Below are positions 13,421-23,689 of a stretch of DNA of 64,000 nucleotides, piece after piece. A program made the translations under genes and the position numbers. Origin of the DNA: Corylus avellana (lineage: Eukaryota > Streptophyta > Magnoliopsida > Fagales > Betulaceae); NCBI RefSeq assembly GCF_901000735.1, contig NC_081545.1:14496919-14560918 (forward strand), written 5' to 3'. Position 1 is the first letter of the stretch. Every line of letters starts with the position of its first letter. The notes under the pieces were generated by a model that saw nothing but the letters and a program-made list of their open reading frames with translations, was not told where the DNA came from and made no database searches.

Positions 13421-13690
13421 GCAAAAATGATTCAATCCTAGAATTCAGTATTATGTGAAAGACCAACACCCATCTGTTAGATACTTTTTCTGCTCTAATT
13501 TCATCAAACACAAACCATAATTCAGTAAAAAACAGAAACCCCAATACCTATCTATCCAAAAATATTTACACATTTTTCTGGGCAACCAAACAAACACATC
13601 AAACGGCAAAACCCCAAACCACCCACCACCCAAGAAGAAACGGAGAAAAAAGAAAAAACCCAAAAAGAAAAGAAAAACCCACAAATCTTA

Positions 13691-13828
13691 TCACCTCCTC
13701 CGCCTCCGATCCGCGGCATACTGCGAGAGTGAAACGACCTCCGAGAGCGGCGTGGACACCGGGGTTGGCAGCGGCAAGTTCTTGGAAACAGGGCACGAGC
13801 CGTTCAGCTTCAGCCAGGCGTCGAGGTG
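13691..13828 (-). pseudogene. Decayed C-terminal half of a RING-H2 finger protein
   Basis: On the minus strand a frame ending at TGA (13691-13693) reads HLDAWLKLNGSCPVSK, then NLPLPTPVSTPLSEVV, and closes with SQYAADRRRRR. H-x2-D-x-W-L-x5-C-P-V is the second half of a RING-H2 domain, the zinc-binding E3 ubiquitin ligase module. The following Cys is Ser here, removing a zinc ligand. Upstream the frame stays open to about 13980 but turns into Ala/Thr/Pro low complexity; the first half of the RING and any start Met are missing. A 3'-UTR-like T-rich stretch follows the stop. It lies between GAGC-rich repeat segments and may have been captured by that element. Confidence 0.5.
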
Positions 13829-13980
13829 TGTGGTTGCTGCGGTGGTGGTGGTGGCTGCTGTTGGGGGCACTGGGGGAGTGGTGGGAGCGGCAACAGAGAT
13901 AGGAGGCGAGGAGGATGGTGGAGACCGTGAGGGGAGAGTCGAGAGAATGGAGAGATCAGAGATGATAGATTTACGTTAAA

Positions 13981-14956
13981 TTTGGGGTTCTCTAATTTGC
14001 ACGCATTACGGAATTAATCCTCTGTGTGCGTCTGATAGTGAGACCGGTTCCATGCAAGCATAGTAGATGATCTACACCGTTTATTAGGATCTTGACTTTC
14101 TTATTCAATTTAGAACGTTCGATTAATGAGCTTATTATGTCATGTGGAGCACCATATAATTCTTTTAAATTGGTTTACACTTGTATGCGATAGATCAAAT
14201 ACAACGGTCAAGATTAAATTCAATTAAATTGGACGGCTACGATTAAATTTAATAAAAATTTCAAAATATAAAATTTAGGAATTAGGAATAAAAATTGTGT
14301 TATGTAGTATTATTTAGGGTCAGTTTATTATTTCAATTTCAATAATTACGATTTTAAAAATTATGTTTTTTTCAATCAAGCATTTTTTTTTTCTTATTTT
14401 AGATTAAGTATTTTTTAAATTACAATGTAAAATGCTTTATGTCACACACTCACACACACTAATCACTATTATCATATTACATATAGTATTATTTAGTTAA
14501 TATATTAAAATGTTAATGCTTAACACGAGTCAAGTATATAATGTCAATATTAATATATATTGTATCTTATATGTAAACATTTATATACTTATATGATTGT
14601 ATGATTATATGGGTCAATGTTAATTTTTATATACTTATATTTTATGATCTCATGATTACGATTCATGACATATATATGATTTAAATTCAAACTGTTAATT
14701 TTTTACTTACTACAAATTGTGATTATAATGTATAAATTATAAGAAATATATTATTTACTTAATTATTAATCATTTAAATTTAATCTAATGGTAATGCTCA
14801 AACTCTAAGTCTTAAATTCCTCATAATGTAATATGAGGAATTGCTTATGTAACAATTTGCAGGAAGTAAAAATTGTTAAGTTTTTACTTACTGTAAATTG
14901 TGATTATAATATATAAATTATAAGAAACACATTAGTTACTTAATTATTAATCATTT
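13981..14956. repeat. AT-rich dispersed repeat, left part (interrupted by the LTR element)
   Basis: About 25% GC or less, with no coding potential. A unit beginning TTTTTACTTACT occurs at about 14701 and again at about 14881, a tandem pair of roughly 180 bp. The right end (from about 14818 to 14956) matches 24623-24753, and the sequence resumes after the LTR element at 22801. It therefore belongs to one repeat family whose second copy lies at 24616-25752. Confidence 0.65.
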
Positions 14957-15144
14957 TGTTGGGGATAAAATCCACTATGGGTCCCACTATCTCTCAACAA
15001 CCCTTAATTATCTCATAAGGTCCTACATGATCTTATAAGGTCTTACGTTATCTGAACTACCTCACATTATCTCCCCACTATTTCAAATGATTCTTTAATG
15101 ATCTGTAGGGAGAAGATTAAGGAAGCAGTTATAGAGATAAAACC

Positions 15145-15153
15145 CTATAAAAG
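15145..15153 (+). promoter_or_regulatory. LTR TATA box
   Basis: CTATAAAAG in an otherwise mixed-composition LTR, followed by a purine-rich leader. The same box is present in the 3' LTR (about 22546-22554) and, mutated, in the inverted copy. Confidence 0.7.
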
Positions 15154-15259
15154 AGACTCAAGACAGAGGAAAAGGGGGATCGATGATTATTTCTCAATAC
15201 ATTGCTAGCTCCGGCTACTTTTTGATCCTATATACGACTGCTAACTTAAGCATCAGAGG

Positions 15260-15283
15260 GTCTACGGGGCCTTCCCCGTAGAC
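15260..15283 (+). other. Perfect GC-rich hairpin in LTR R/U5 region
   Basis: Stem GTCTACGGGG, loop CCTT, perfect complement. It is repeated at 22662-22685 in the 3' LTR and, with a changed loop but the same stem, near 41957-41980 in the inverted relative. It lies roughly 80 nt after the predicted transcript start. Confidence 0.8.
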
Positions 15284-15401
15284 TCCTTTGACGCTCTTAT
15301 TATTTTGTAGGAGCCCGAAGGTCATTGATTAGAGACACCTCGAAGAACGTGAAGATCACACCAAATGGAAATTGTTAGATCCAAAAAATGCTTCAACAGT
15401 T

Positions 15402-15419
15402 TGGCGCCGTCTGTGGGAA
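15402..15419 (+). other. Primer binding site
   Basis: TGGCGCCGTCTGTGGGAA begins three bases after the LTR. The first eight bases match the complement of the 3' end of tRNA-Asp (also used by Athila); the remainder differs. This string is common in plant gypsy-type elements, which supports a Ty3/gypsy origin. Confidence 0.75.
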
Positions 15420-16201
15420 CCGACTAGGTTCTTGCAAAATCAAAATCCGTTATGGTGGTGATCAAGCGTTTGGGCGATACATCAACCAGCCGAAATCAAA
15501 TCGACACAGATCTATAATCACAGATAGATCCACCCCATGGCGATTTGCATCACTAGTTTGTTTTCGCCAGATCTACAGTTATCCAACGGATATGCGTAGA
15601 CCTACATTCATCGATCCCGGATCCCCTTTGTAGCGATTTGCGTCGTCAACATCAGATTCACCTGATCTACCACAGAAAAGTATAGAAGCGAAGGAGAAGA
15701 TGCGTCTCGGGGCTTTGAATGGCAGTCCTGCAATTTTTATTTTCCTATTTTAAGGAAAGACGTTTGCTGACACTTTTGCCCCCACTCTGGGGTCCAACCT
15801 CAACTTCTACGTTGGTTCATACTGTAAAAGTGAGGGGTAAATGCAACTTCTCAACCGGAATGTGTAGGGGGACAATCTCCACTGTAGCAATCAAAAAGTA
15901 GGCAAAAAGAAAGCTTTCAGTTCCCTAGGTCGGACGATAATCAAAGATAAGTTCACTTTTTACTTGGCTTTTCTCTTTGTTACAATAATATGTGGTAAAA
16001 TATATATAATACGTGGTACCTTATCAAGATAGGCCCACGTGATGGCATGTTTAGCTTTAATATTTGCAAAAGTCATGCTATTGCGCATGGCTACTCCTGA
16101 CCAACACTTTGAATTTGAGGAGAATTCTCCTTAACTGGTGCCCACTTTCATGCAAAGCTAGGCGGTTAGTAAACCAACATTTACAGGCGTGACCCCACGA
16201 T

Positions 16202-16666
16202 TTGAATGGCTTTTTCCATGTTTTGCTTTCAGAAACTAACGCACCTCAATTTTACGGAGATAAGGGGGGTGCATACTTGTTTTTCGTTTTCTACTGTTTC
16301 TGCAGGGAGAAAGAAATCGAAAAAGTTGTGCAATGTCCAAAGAAGGTCCACCCACTTGCTGGTTGCATCTCTACGACCGACGATCTACATGTCACTCCAC
16401 ATGGACGACGTGCAGGGTCACCACAAGCAAAACCAGCAAGCCATGGATCCCACCGAGGACTTTATAGTCTCAACCCAGGTTTGCCGGATTCCGACTCCGG
16501 CGAGTGCAGTAAGCTCTCCAGCGAGCCTAGCGAGTCCCTTGGCGAGTCCTCCAGCGAACTCCGCCGAGACTGCCAAACTCGGCGAGCCTGCCTGCTGAGT
16601 TCGCCGAGCCTTATTCGGACTATGGGTCACCGAGCCCTCATTATTATTTTGAGGAAATGCGTCTGA
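16202..16666 (+). CDS. Short open frames at the gag position of the non-coding element (doubtful)
   Basis: Two overlapping frames, 154 codons (16202-16666) and 130 codons (16206-16598), occupy the place where gag normally starts. Both remain open in the inverted copy (40574-41038), with scattered substitutions. Neither has a gag domain or zinc knuckle. The 130-codon frame includes MDPTEDFIVSTQVCRIPTP, followed by an Ala/Ser/Pro tail that comes from a GCGAG-rich minisatellite. A strong acceptor-like site (TTTCTGCAG, 16295-16303) lies inside. It may be a remnant leader or gag start, or simply conserved non-coding sequence. Confidence 0.25.
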   Translation: MNGFFHVLLSETNAPQFYGDKGGAYLFFVFYCFCREKEIEKVVQCPKKVHPLAGCISTTDDLHVTPHGRRAGSPQAKPASHGSHRGLYSLNPGLPDSDSGECSKLSSEPSESLGESSSELRRDCQTRRACLLSSPSLIRTMGHRALIIILRKCV

Positions 16667-16987
16667 CGTATGTCTTCTCATAAGAAAAGAAAAACAATTA
16701 AGTTGCTTCTTATTTTGTGCGCATTCACACACAAAACCACATAGTGCCAGGCACTAGGAGAAGATATTTTGTATATCTTTATATCGTAAATTTGCAATTC
16801 ACAATTTACAATTATGCCATTATTCTTGTTGTCTTCTACAACATTTGGAGAAAAAGCTTTTCCTGAATAACCCATGCAGGTTCTCACGCCTAGCAGCGAC
16901 CTCTCCTGTAGACCAGCGGCGAACGAGCAAGCCTCGCGCAACGCAACCTAGCCTCAGAAAACGCCAGCGTCGACCCAGTCTCGGATT

Positions 16988-17340
16988 CACCATGAATGAG
17001 CCTGCCTTAGATAGTGGGTCACCGAGTTGTCGTTAAAGCGCTGACCCGGTCTCAGACTCACCATGAACGAGCCTGCTTTGGACAATGGGTCACTGAGTCC
17101 TCGAAGCATCGACCCAGTCTTGGATTCACCATGAATGAGCCTGCCTTAGACAGTGGGTCACTGAGTTGTCGTCAAAGCGCCGACCCGGTCTCGGACTCAC
17201 CATGAACAAGCCTGCTTTGGACAATGGGTCACTGAGTCCTGTTGTCGAAGCACCAACCGGGTCTCAGGCTCACCATGAACAAGCCTTCCTCAGTCACCGA
17301 GCCTCAGGTCCATCTAAATGGGTTGTCTTGAGGATCACCG
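16988..17340 (+). repeat. Minisatellite of about 70 bp, five copies
   Basis: The anchor CACCATGAA recurs at 16988, 17059, 17127, 17198 and 17271, spacing 68-73 bp. The inverted element carries a related array near 40020-40270 with fewer units. Confidence 0.85.
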
Positions 17341-17436
17341 GACCTTGCGTCTAATGTTGGCGAACTAGACTCAGGTTCATGTCCGCCCCACCTGAGTGCA
17401 GCGTTGCCCAAAGCAAGAGAGGATGGGTCATCCCGG

Positions 17437-17995
17437 GAAAAAATCCGAGGCCTGAGTCTGTAGAAATCCGAGGCCTGAGTCTGAAGAAATCCGAGGCCCG
17501 AGTCTACAGAAATCCGAGGCCCGAGTCTGAATAAATTTAAGGCCTGAGGCCGAAGAGAGCCGAGACCTGAGTCTCACCAGCCGAGGCTTGAGGCTGAAGA
17601 GAGCCGAGACCCGAGGCCTAAGTCTACAGAAATCCGAGGTCTGAGTCTGCAGAAACCCGAGGCCCGAGTCTAAAGAAATTCGAGGCCCGAGTCTGCAAAA
17701 ATCTGGGGCCCGAGTCTAAATAAATTCGAGGCCTGAGGCCGAAGAGAGCCGAGACCTGAGTCTCACCAGCCGAGGCCTGAGGCTGAAGAGAGCCGAGACC
17801 TGAGTCTCACCAGCCGAGACCCGAGACTTGAGTCTGTAGAAAGCTGAGACCCGAGGCTTAAGGTTGAAGAGAGCCGAGACCTAAGTCTGCAGAGAGCCGA
17901 GACCCGAGGCCTAAGGCTGAAGAGAGCCGAAGCCTGAGTCTGCAAAGAGCCGAGACCCGAGGCCTGAGGCTAAAGAGACCCAAGGCCAGAGTCCG
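17437..17995 (+). repeat. Array of about 22-bp GAAATCCGAGGCCTGAGTCT-type repeats
   Basis: More than twenty degenerate units made from the words CCGAG, GCCTGAG/GCCCGAG and AGTCTG. The counterpart in the inverted element (about 39427-39870) differs in unit order and number. The array yields open frames on both strands that are artefacts of the repeat. Confidence 0.85.
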
Positions 17996-18073
17996 CTGAA
18001 TTACCAGGTGTGCCGAGTCACAAAGCTTCTAAGCTTTGTCTAGACTGCAAAGCCTGCCTCGGACGGTCTGAAG

Positions 18074-18229
18074 ATGACGACATTCTTATGTCACAAGGAG
18101 AAAATGGATGTGGCTATTGATGAAGCTATCTCACGGGTGATGTCCATGGTTCAGTCTCCAGAGGCTCGCCAGCAATACCATCGTCTGCTTGAAAGATACT
18201 GCCAAGCTAAGTTAATGAGAGTAAGATAG
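18074..18229 (+). CDS. Small protein-like frame in the non-coding element, possible captured exon
   Basis: A 51-codon frame with balanced, helix-favouring composition (segments MDVAIDEAISRVMSMV and ARQQYHRLLERYCQAK), unlike the repeat-derived frames around it. Its last codons fall on GAGA|GTAAGATAG, a good splice-donor consensus, so the coding sequence may originally have ended at the exon edge near 18220. A region of roughly 430 bp including it is absent from the inverted relative (junction near 39384). I do not recognise the parent gene. A captured host exon is the explanation I favour; chance is the alternative. Confidence 0.3.
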   Translation: MTTFLCHKEKMDVAIDEAISRVMSMVQSPEARQQYHRLLERYCQAKLMRVR

Positions 18230-18639
18230 AATCAGCATTATTGCATGACATGATGCACCTGACTGACTCCCCTCAAGCTTGCCGATCCACGCGAATGGCC
18301 GCTGACTCACCTTAAGATGAGTGGTGAAACGGTCCTAAATTAAATTTACGGGCTCAAGCAAATGGGCTTGCAATGTTATTACGGGGGGTCACAATCTCCA
18401 GCATGTGAGTCCTAAAACTCGGGTAACGAGCCTAGCAAGCTCAGACATTTCACAGTGGCCAACCCCTCAGTCTGTGCCGATCACCACTTCAGGTTCGCCG
18501 GACACTAAGTCTTGCCAAGTCTGACCTTCGGCAAAACAACCTCGGGTCGCCAACCTAAACTCAGGTTCACCGACCCTTCTTTTCGGATTTATAATTATCA
18601 ATTATATATTGCTTGGATGCATTCACTTGTTCTCATTTT

Positions 18640-18940
18640 GTCCAGAAAAAATTCGAGAGTCCGAGAATTAAACTCCTAGACAAACTCCGAGAAATTTTCC
18701 AAAGAAAAATTCCGAGAGTCCAAAAAGTCAAATTCCCGAGGATGGGTCATCCTGCAAAATTCTGAGGAAGAATCCCGAGAGTCATAACTCAGGGAAAAAT
18801 TCCGAGGAAAAATCTCAAGAGACGACTCTTAAGGGAAAAATTCCGAGGATCTCAAGAGAACTCTTAAGGGAAAAATTCCGAGGAAGAATCCCAAGAGTCA
18901 CAACTCCGAGGGAACAATTCCGAGGAAAAAATCCCAAGAG
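18640..18940 (+). repeat. Degenerate AAATTCCGAGA-type repeat
   Basis: The words AAATTCCGAG and GAATCCC(G/A)AGAGTC alternate about every 30-40 bp. The same pattern is present inverted at about 38890-39190. Confidence 0.65.
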
Positions 18941-21902
18941 CCAACTACTTTGAGAGCACCAAGTCCTTAGCTTTAAGGAACCAAAATGAAAATAATTTTC
19001 TAGGTTTATTAATGCTCAATTCGTTATTATATTGCTTGGATGCATGCACTTGCTTGGTGTCTTTCTCCTTTTGTGCAGAAAAAACTCAAACCGAAATTCC
19101 TAGACAAACTCATAAATTTTTTGAAGAAAATTCCAAGAGTCCGTGGATGAATTTTCGAGAGATTTCCGAGTCAAAAATCCGAGAAGCAAAAAATCTAAGG
19201 AGCAAATTTCCTGAAGAGAAATATTTTGAGGATCACTCCACCTCCTGAGGCCCGAGCATCACTCCGCCTCCCAAGGAAGCCTCGCCCTGCCAGATAAGTC
19301 TCTGTGAACTTATTTTATTTAGTTGTATGTGATTTTTTTAGCCAACTGTGGAAAAGCATGTTCACTTCTTGCATAGGTTTCACGTGTAAGAAAAAAGAAA
19401 AAAGAAAAAAGAAAAAAAAGAACCATATCTCTTTATGCCTAATTTGCCTTTTTGCAAGCTTTGTTTAAAAGCAAAAACTCATTGACCTCATCAGGTTGAT
19501 GACTGCGGGATTCGTAAAAAGAAGATTCCTTCTGCATTTAAAACCAAAAACAATATTTCTTTTTACATCAATTGCCATAAATAAGTATACGTATATTTAT
19601 AATTGTTAAATGCTTTTGTCATTTACCAGAATCAAAGCACAATTTACAATTCTAAATACATATGCGTATGGCTCTTGATGAAAAGACAATAATACAAGAA
19701 TGTCTCTGTTGAAGATGTGTTTTAATGCATTAAAATAAATGCATGCCTGATTAGAATAATTCTAAATTTTGGTCTTGGTGAAAGCCAATGGCAATTCAAA
19801 AATCATTGGGTATCTAATATGTCCTTTTGTGAGAGGCATGCTCCTCTCGTGAGAACAACTTTGTCATATTTTAGCTTTAATAGCATTCTACACCCTTAGT
19901 TCTGATTTCCTAGGATTATGGTTGCTTGGGCTTGATAATAGTCAACTGTGTTTCATACACCGTAAGAAGGCATGCTGTTACTCGATTTTAGTGCAACATG
20001 CTCTATATTCTTCTTTCAATTTTGTGCAGTGAATAACATAGAGGAAAAAGTGCACAATGTGGCTTATAGTACAAAAGCACTTCATTCCATCCCGAGATGA
20101 CACAAACCTGAAATCTGAGCAGTATAAAGTAGATTCGGTGCCTTTACTCAAGCCCAACAGAGTATGGCACCCAACCTTCTGAAACAAACTCAACCGAGTA
20201 ACTCATTTAAGAGAAGCAGATATACTCGCGGGCTCCCATGAACAAGCCCTCCTCAAAGCCACCGGCGCCAACCCCTCTTTGGCACCGACAGCTATCCACA
20301 CTCGGTGACTTCTCGGATCACCGAGAAGTAAAGAAACACATTTGATAGATACCAGTAAACAACATCTGAGATAAGTGGTTGCTTTCCCTTGCATCCTCTT
20401 TTATTTGCAAGATCTGATTCATGAACACTAGCTATTAAAAGGGTTTCATGATAATTGTGGAATCTCTATACTAACCTTCATCTAAGTAGATGATAAAGTT
20501 TTATGTTCCATCACTAATTTATAATGCAGTCTAAAAGGACTCGTATGGTTAGTGTTTGTCGTTTTGTGCAGATCCCAAAACAAAACAATGGTTTAATGGT
20601 TAAACCCTTCTTGCACAAACCCATGTGGGTTCAAAGCAAAGAATGGCAAGAAGAAGTTGTCCATTTCGGTAGACATACTATCAGCTCAGCCCCAAGCTAA
20701 CACTCACTCTTCCAAGGCTTGTTATAAAAGCTTGCGTGAAGGCATGCCAAAAGTGGCTGGGCACAAAGATGAGCAAATGTCAGCCAAGAAGTATTAGCTA
20801 GAGCAACTCCTATCCACTAAACTTATTACTCAATTTAAGTGTCTTATCACTGATGCCACTCCTGCCACATAGAATAGGGGGTACATATTCTATTTTTATA
20901 CTATATGCATCTTATAACCAAATACATGCAGGAAAAGTTCAATGTATGAGGAGTTTGTTCCTGAGCTACCATTAAATGGCTGCCGACAAAATGCTCTGCC
21001 TACTAAAACCTTGAGCCTAAGCACACCAAGGAGTTCCATCCCAAGATGCGAAGAGACTGGGCTTCCTAATTGCTCTAAATATTGATCTCATGAAAGGCCA
21101 TTTCACAATTTATGGGGTATCATGGTGGACAAGGGGAGCTCATTTCCAAGAAGCGGAACTTGCTTTTGGTGGCTTACAAGAACATGATCAAAGAGCGTAT
21201 AGTTTCATACGGCTGAGCATCACTCCGCCTCATACGGCTGAGCATTGCTTCGCCACACCAAGGCCAAGCTTCGTTGAGCTTCGCCGCTCCCTGCTAAGTC
21301 CATGATTGCCTCACCCTCGCTCGCTATTGCCGGATCTTGCCGAAAGTTCACATGATCCCAAGATTTTCTAGGAATCCGAACAAAAGGATCCTGAGAGTCA
21401 CATATCCAAGAATGGGGGGTATCTAGTTTGAAGATCATCTATGAAATTTGAAGAAACGGCTTGGTGAGCACAAATGAGGCAGTCATCCCAGCCAAGGTTG
21501 GATCAAGAAGCGTTTCAGCTCAAGTGCAATAATGAAAGCCTCAAGCTACACCTTGACATGCTGTAGGAGAAGCGGGACTAGCCCCAAGAAACCATGGCAA
21601 CATAATAGGAGTGAGCGGCTCGACACTTCAATCAAAAAAGGCTCCTCAGTGGAATATAGCCAAGAGACATTCCCCGAGAACAACTCGGTGAGATACTCGA
21701 GGCGCTTTCCCAAGGAAATTTGTGAGGAACACAGTTGAGGAGACTATAACTCATTCTATTTTGAGAAAAACAACCGAAGTTTTTTCGAGTCAAAGGGGAA
21801 GTACATCAGAAGTTTTCCCGAGTCTAAAGAAGACACTGTCAAAAAACTTTCCAGTGATCAAACTCGGGAAACATAACCAAGGCACCTTTCTAAGGTTAAA
21901 TA

Positions 21903-22076
21903 GCTAACCTGTAAAGAACGTAAATCCTTCAAAGAAGGTGTGTTCGAAAAAGGCTAAACAGCTAACCTGTCAAGAACGTAAATCCTTCAAAGAAGGTGTG
22001 TTCGAAAAAGGTTAAATAGCTAACTTGTAAAGAACGTAAATCCTTCAAAGAAGGTGTGTTCGAAAAAGGTTAAACA
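21903..22076 (+). repeat. 58-bp tandem repeat, three copies
   Basis: Units start at 21903, 21961 and 22019 (GCTAACCTGT or GCTAACTTGT) and are nearly identical, each containing AAGAACGTAAATCCTTC. It lies about 280 bp before the 3' LTR. Confidence 0.9.
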
Positions 22077-22358
22077 TTTCATGTGGCCTAGCACATAGCC
22101 AAAAGCACTCTACCGAGCAATCACAGGAAATTCATAAATTACTGTCAAGATTGCTAGGAGTGATGCATAAATAATACCATTGCAAGTAAATGAAATGACT
22201 AGCAGTTTGATCAACCCAAAAAGTCTTATTATTCCAAGTATATAATTACAAAACAGAAGGGCCAGCTTCGGGAGCTCCAGGGCTTCGGCCGCAAATACGC
22301 ATAAGATTCCCGATGCCCGACTAGCTGGACAAGTCAGCCATGGGAATCGGGGGGTAAC

Positions 22359-22800
22359 TGTTGGGGATAAAATCCACTATGGGTTCCACTATCTCTCAAC
22401 AACCCTTAATTATCTCATAAGGTCCTACATGATCTTATAAGGTCTTACGTTATCTGAACTACCTCACATTATCTCCCCACTATTTCAAATGATTCTTTAA
22501 CGATCTACAGGGAGAAGATTAAGGAAGCAGTTATAGAGATAAAACCCTATAAAAGAGACTCAAGACAGAGGAAAAGGGGGATCGGTGATTATTTCTCAAT
22601 ACATTGCTAGCTCCAGCTACTTTTTGACCCTATATACGACTGCTAACTTAAGCATCGGAGGGTCTACGGGGCCTTCCCCGTAGACCCTTTGACGCTCTTA
22701 TTATTTTGTAGGAGCCCGAAGGTCGTTGATTAGAGACACCTCGAAGAACATGAAGATCACACCAAACGGAGACGGTTAGATCCAAAAAAATGCTTCAACA
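22359..22800 (+). repeat. 3' LTR of the non-coding element
   Basis: 442 bp, preceded by the G-rich tract at 22348-22354 that is the likely second-strand primer. The differences from the 5' LTR are mostly C/T and G/A, the pattern left by deamination of methylated cytosine. Confidence 0.95.
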
Positions 22801-23376
22801 CATTTAATTTTAATTTAATGGTAATGCTGAAACTCTAAATCCTAAATTCCACACAATCTAATAGTCATACATTCATACTTAAATTATATAATCATATTAT
22901 CTTACAATCTATATTAATACTATCTTAGATCTAAGACCATGTGATATACGTTTTTTAAGAATAAAGTATCTAATTATAATGCATTGATTAAATAAAACAA
23001 TAACTTATGCAGATATACCATATGATTATATAATGATTAATGATAATATCAAATATTTCTTATTTTATATATATATATACACACATATGCAGAAATAACA
23101 AAAAATAAAGGTACATAATATATTTGTTATTATTGAGTAATGTTTACTATATATTGTCATTTGTTACTTATTAAAAAATATACGAGCCGAGCCTAATAAA
23201 CAAAACGAGCCTTATACGAGCTTGCTCACGAGTTTAGCCGAGTTGAGCCGAGCTTGCTTCGTTTAATATTTGAGCTAAGATTCGTGTTCACGAAACACTT
23301 CATTTAATGTTTGAGTTGAGCACGAGCCGAGCCCAAGTTCACTCGCAAGCGGCTTGCTCTCTTAACACCCCTAATC
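22801..23376. repeat. AT-rich dispersed repeat, right part, ending in GAGC-rich segment
   Basis: Continues the repeat interrupted at 14956 and matches 24749-25752. From 23185 to 23376 it is rich in GAGCCGAGC and GAGCTTG motifs and ends GCTCTCTTAACACCCCTA. Its complement begins TAGGGGTG, as many plant hAT elements do. Confidence 0.6.
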
Positions 23377-23434
23377 CCAATACATTTTGCATAAAACAAC
23401 TTTCATCTTTCTACGGTTCTACCTTTTCATTCTT

Positions 23435-23680
23435 TTATCCCCATTTCAGAATATCTTCCCTAGTAGTAGGAAAATCATCGATTAAAAACTTCTTCATAAC
23501 CTCCCTCCTAATCTTTTTACCAAAACCACAAGCAAAAAACAACTGATTCCTCACCTCAATGCAACTCCTACAATACAAGCACATTACTACTCCATTAAAT
23601 CCCCACTGCATTAGTCTTTCACCCGTTGTTAAACCATCCCTCATAACCAAGACCAAAATAAACATTACAACCAGAGCCAA
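23435..23680 (-). pseudogene. LINE reverse-transcriptase C-terminal zinc region (zf-RVT) remnant
   Basis: The minus-strand frame contains RDGLTTGERLMQWGF, then CLYCRSCIEVRNQLFFACGF. The pattern of a Leu/Thr-rich lead, W-G, C-x2-C and x-N/D-x-L-F-F-x-C-x-F is that of the zf-RVT domain at the end of plant LINE polymerases. No reverse transcriptase motifs are present upstream on this strand, so this is a short isolated tail. Confidence 0.6.
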
Positions 23681-23689
23681 AAGCCATTG

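Larger units (their letters stand above)
14957..15398 (+). repeat. 5' LTR of the non-coding element
   Basis: 442 bp, TG...CA bounded. A TATA box (CTATAAAAG, 15145-15153) should start the transcript near 15180. A perfect 10-bp hairpin lies at 15260-15283. It differs from the 3' LTR at about 15 positions (roughly 3.4%), almost all transitions. Confidence 0.95.
14957..22800 (+). mobile_element. Complete non-coding LTR retrotransposon (LARD-like), 7,844 bp
   Basis: Two 442-bp LTRs beginning TGTTGGGG and ending CTTCAACA bound the element, which is flanked by a 5-bp target duplication CATTT (14952-14956 and 22801-22805). A primer binding site follows the left LTR, and a purine-rich tract with a run of seven or more G precedes the right one. 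The 6.96-kb interior has no gag, protease, reverse transcriptase or integrase frame; it holds several minisatellite arrays and short frames. It must depend on another element's proteins. Length and lack of coding match the class called large retrotransposon derivatives. A truncated inverted relative occupies 38034-42261. Confidence 0.93.

Noticed and set aside
13752..13979. Plus-strand frame of 75 codons rich in Val, Gly and Glu
   Set aside because: It is the antisense of the RING-H2 remnant and its low-complexity upstream part.
17437..17995. Regular short repeats resembling a CRISPR array
   Set aside because: Units are degenerate and abut without unique spacers, inside a plant LTR element; this is a minisatellite.
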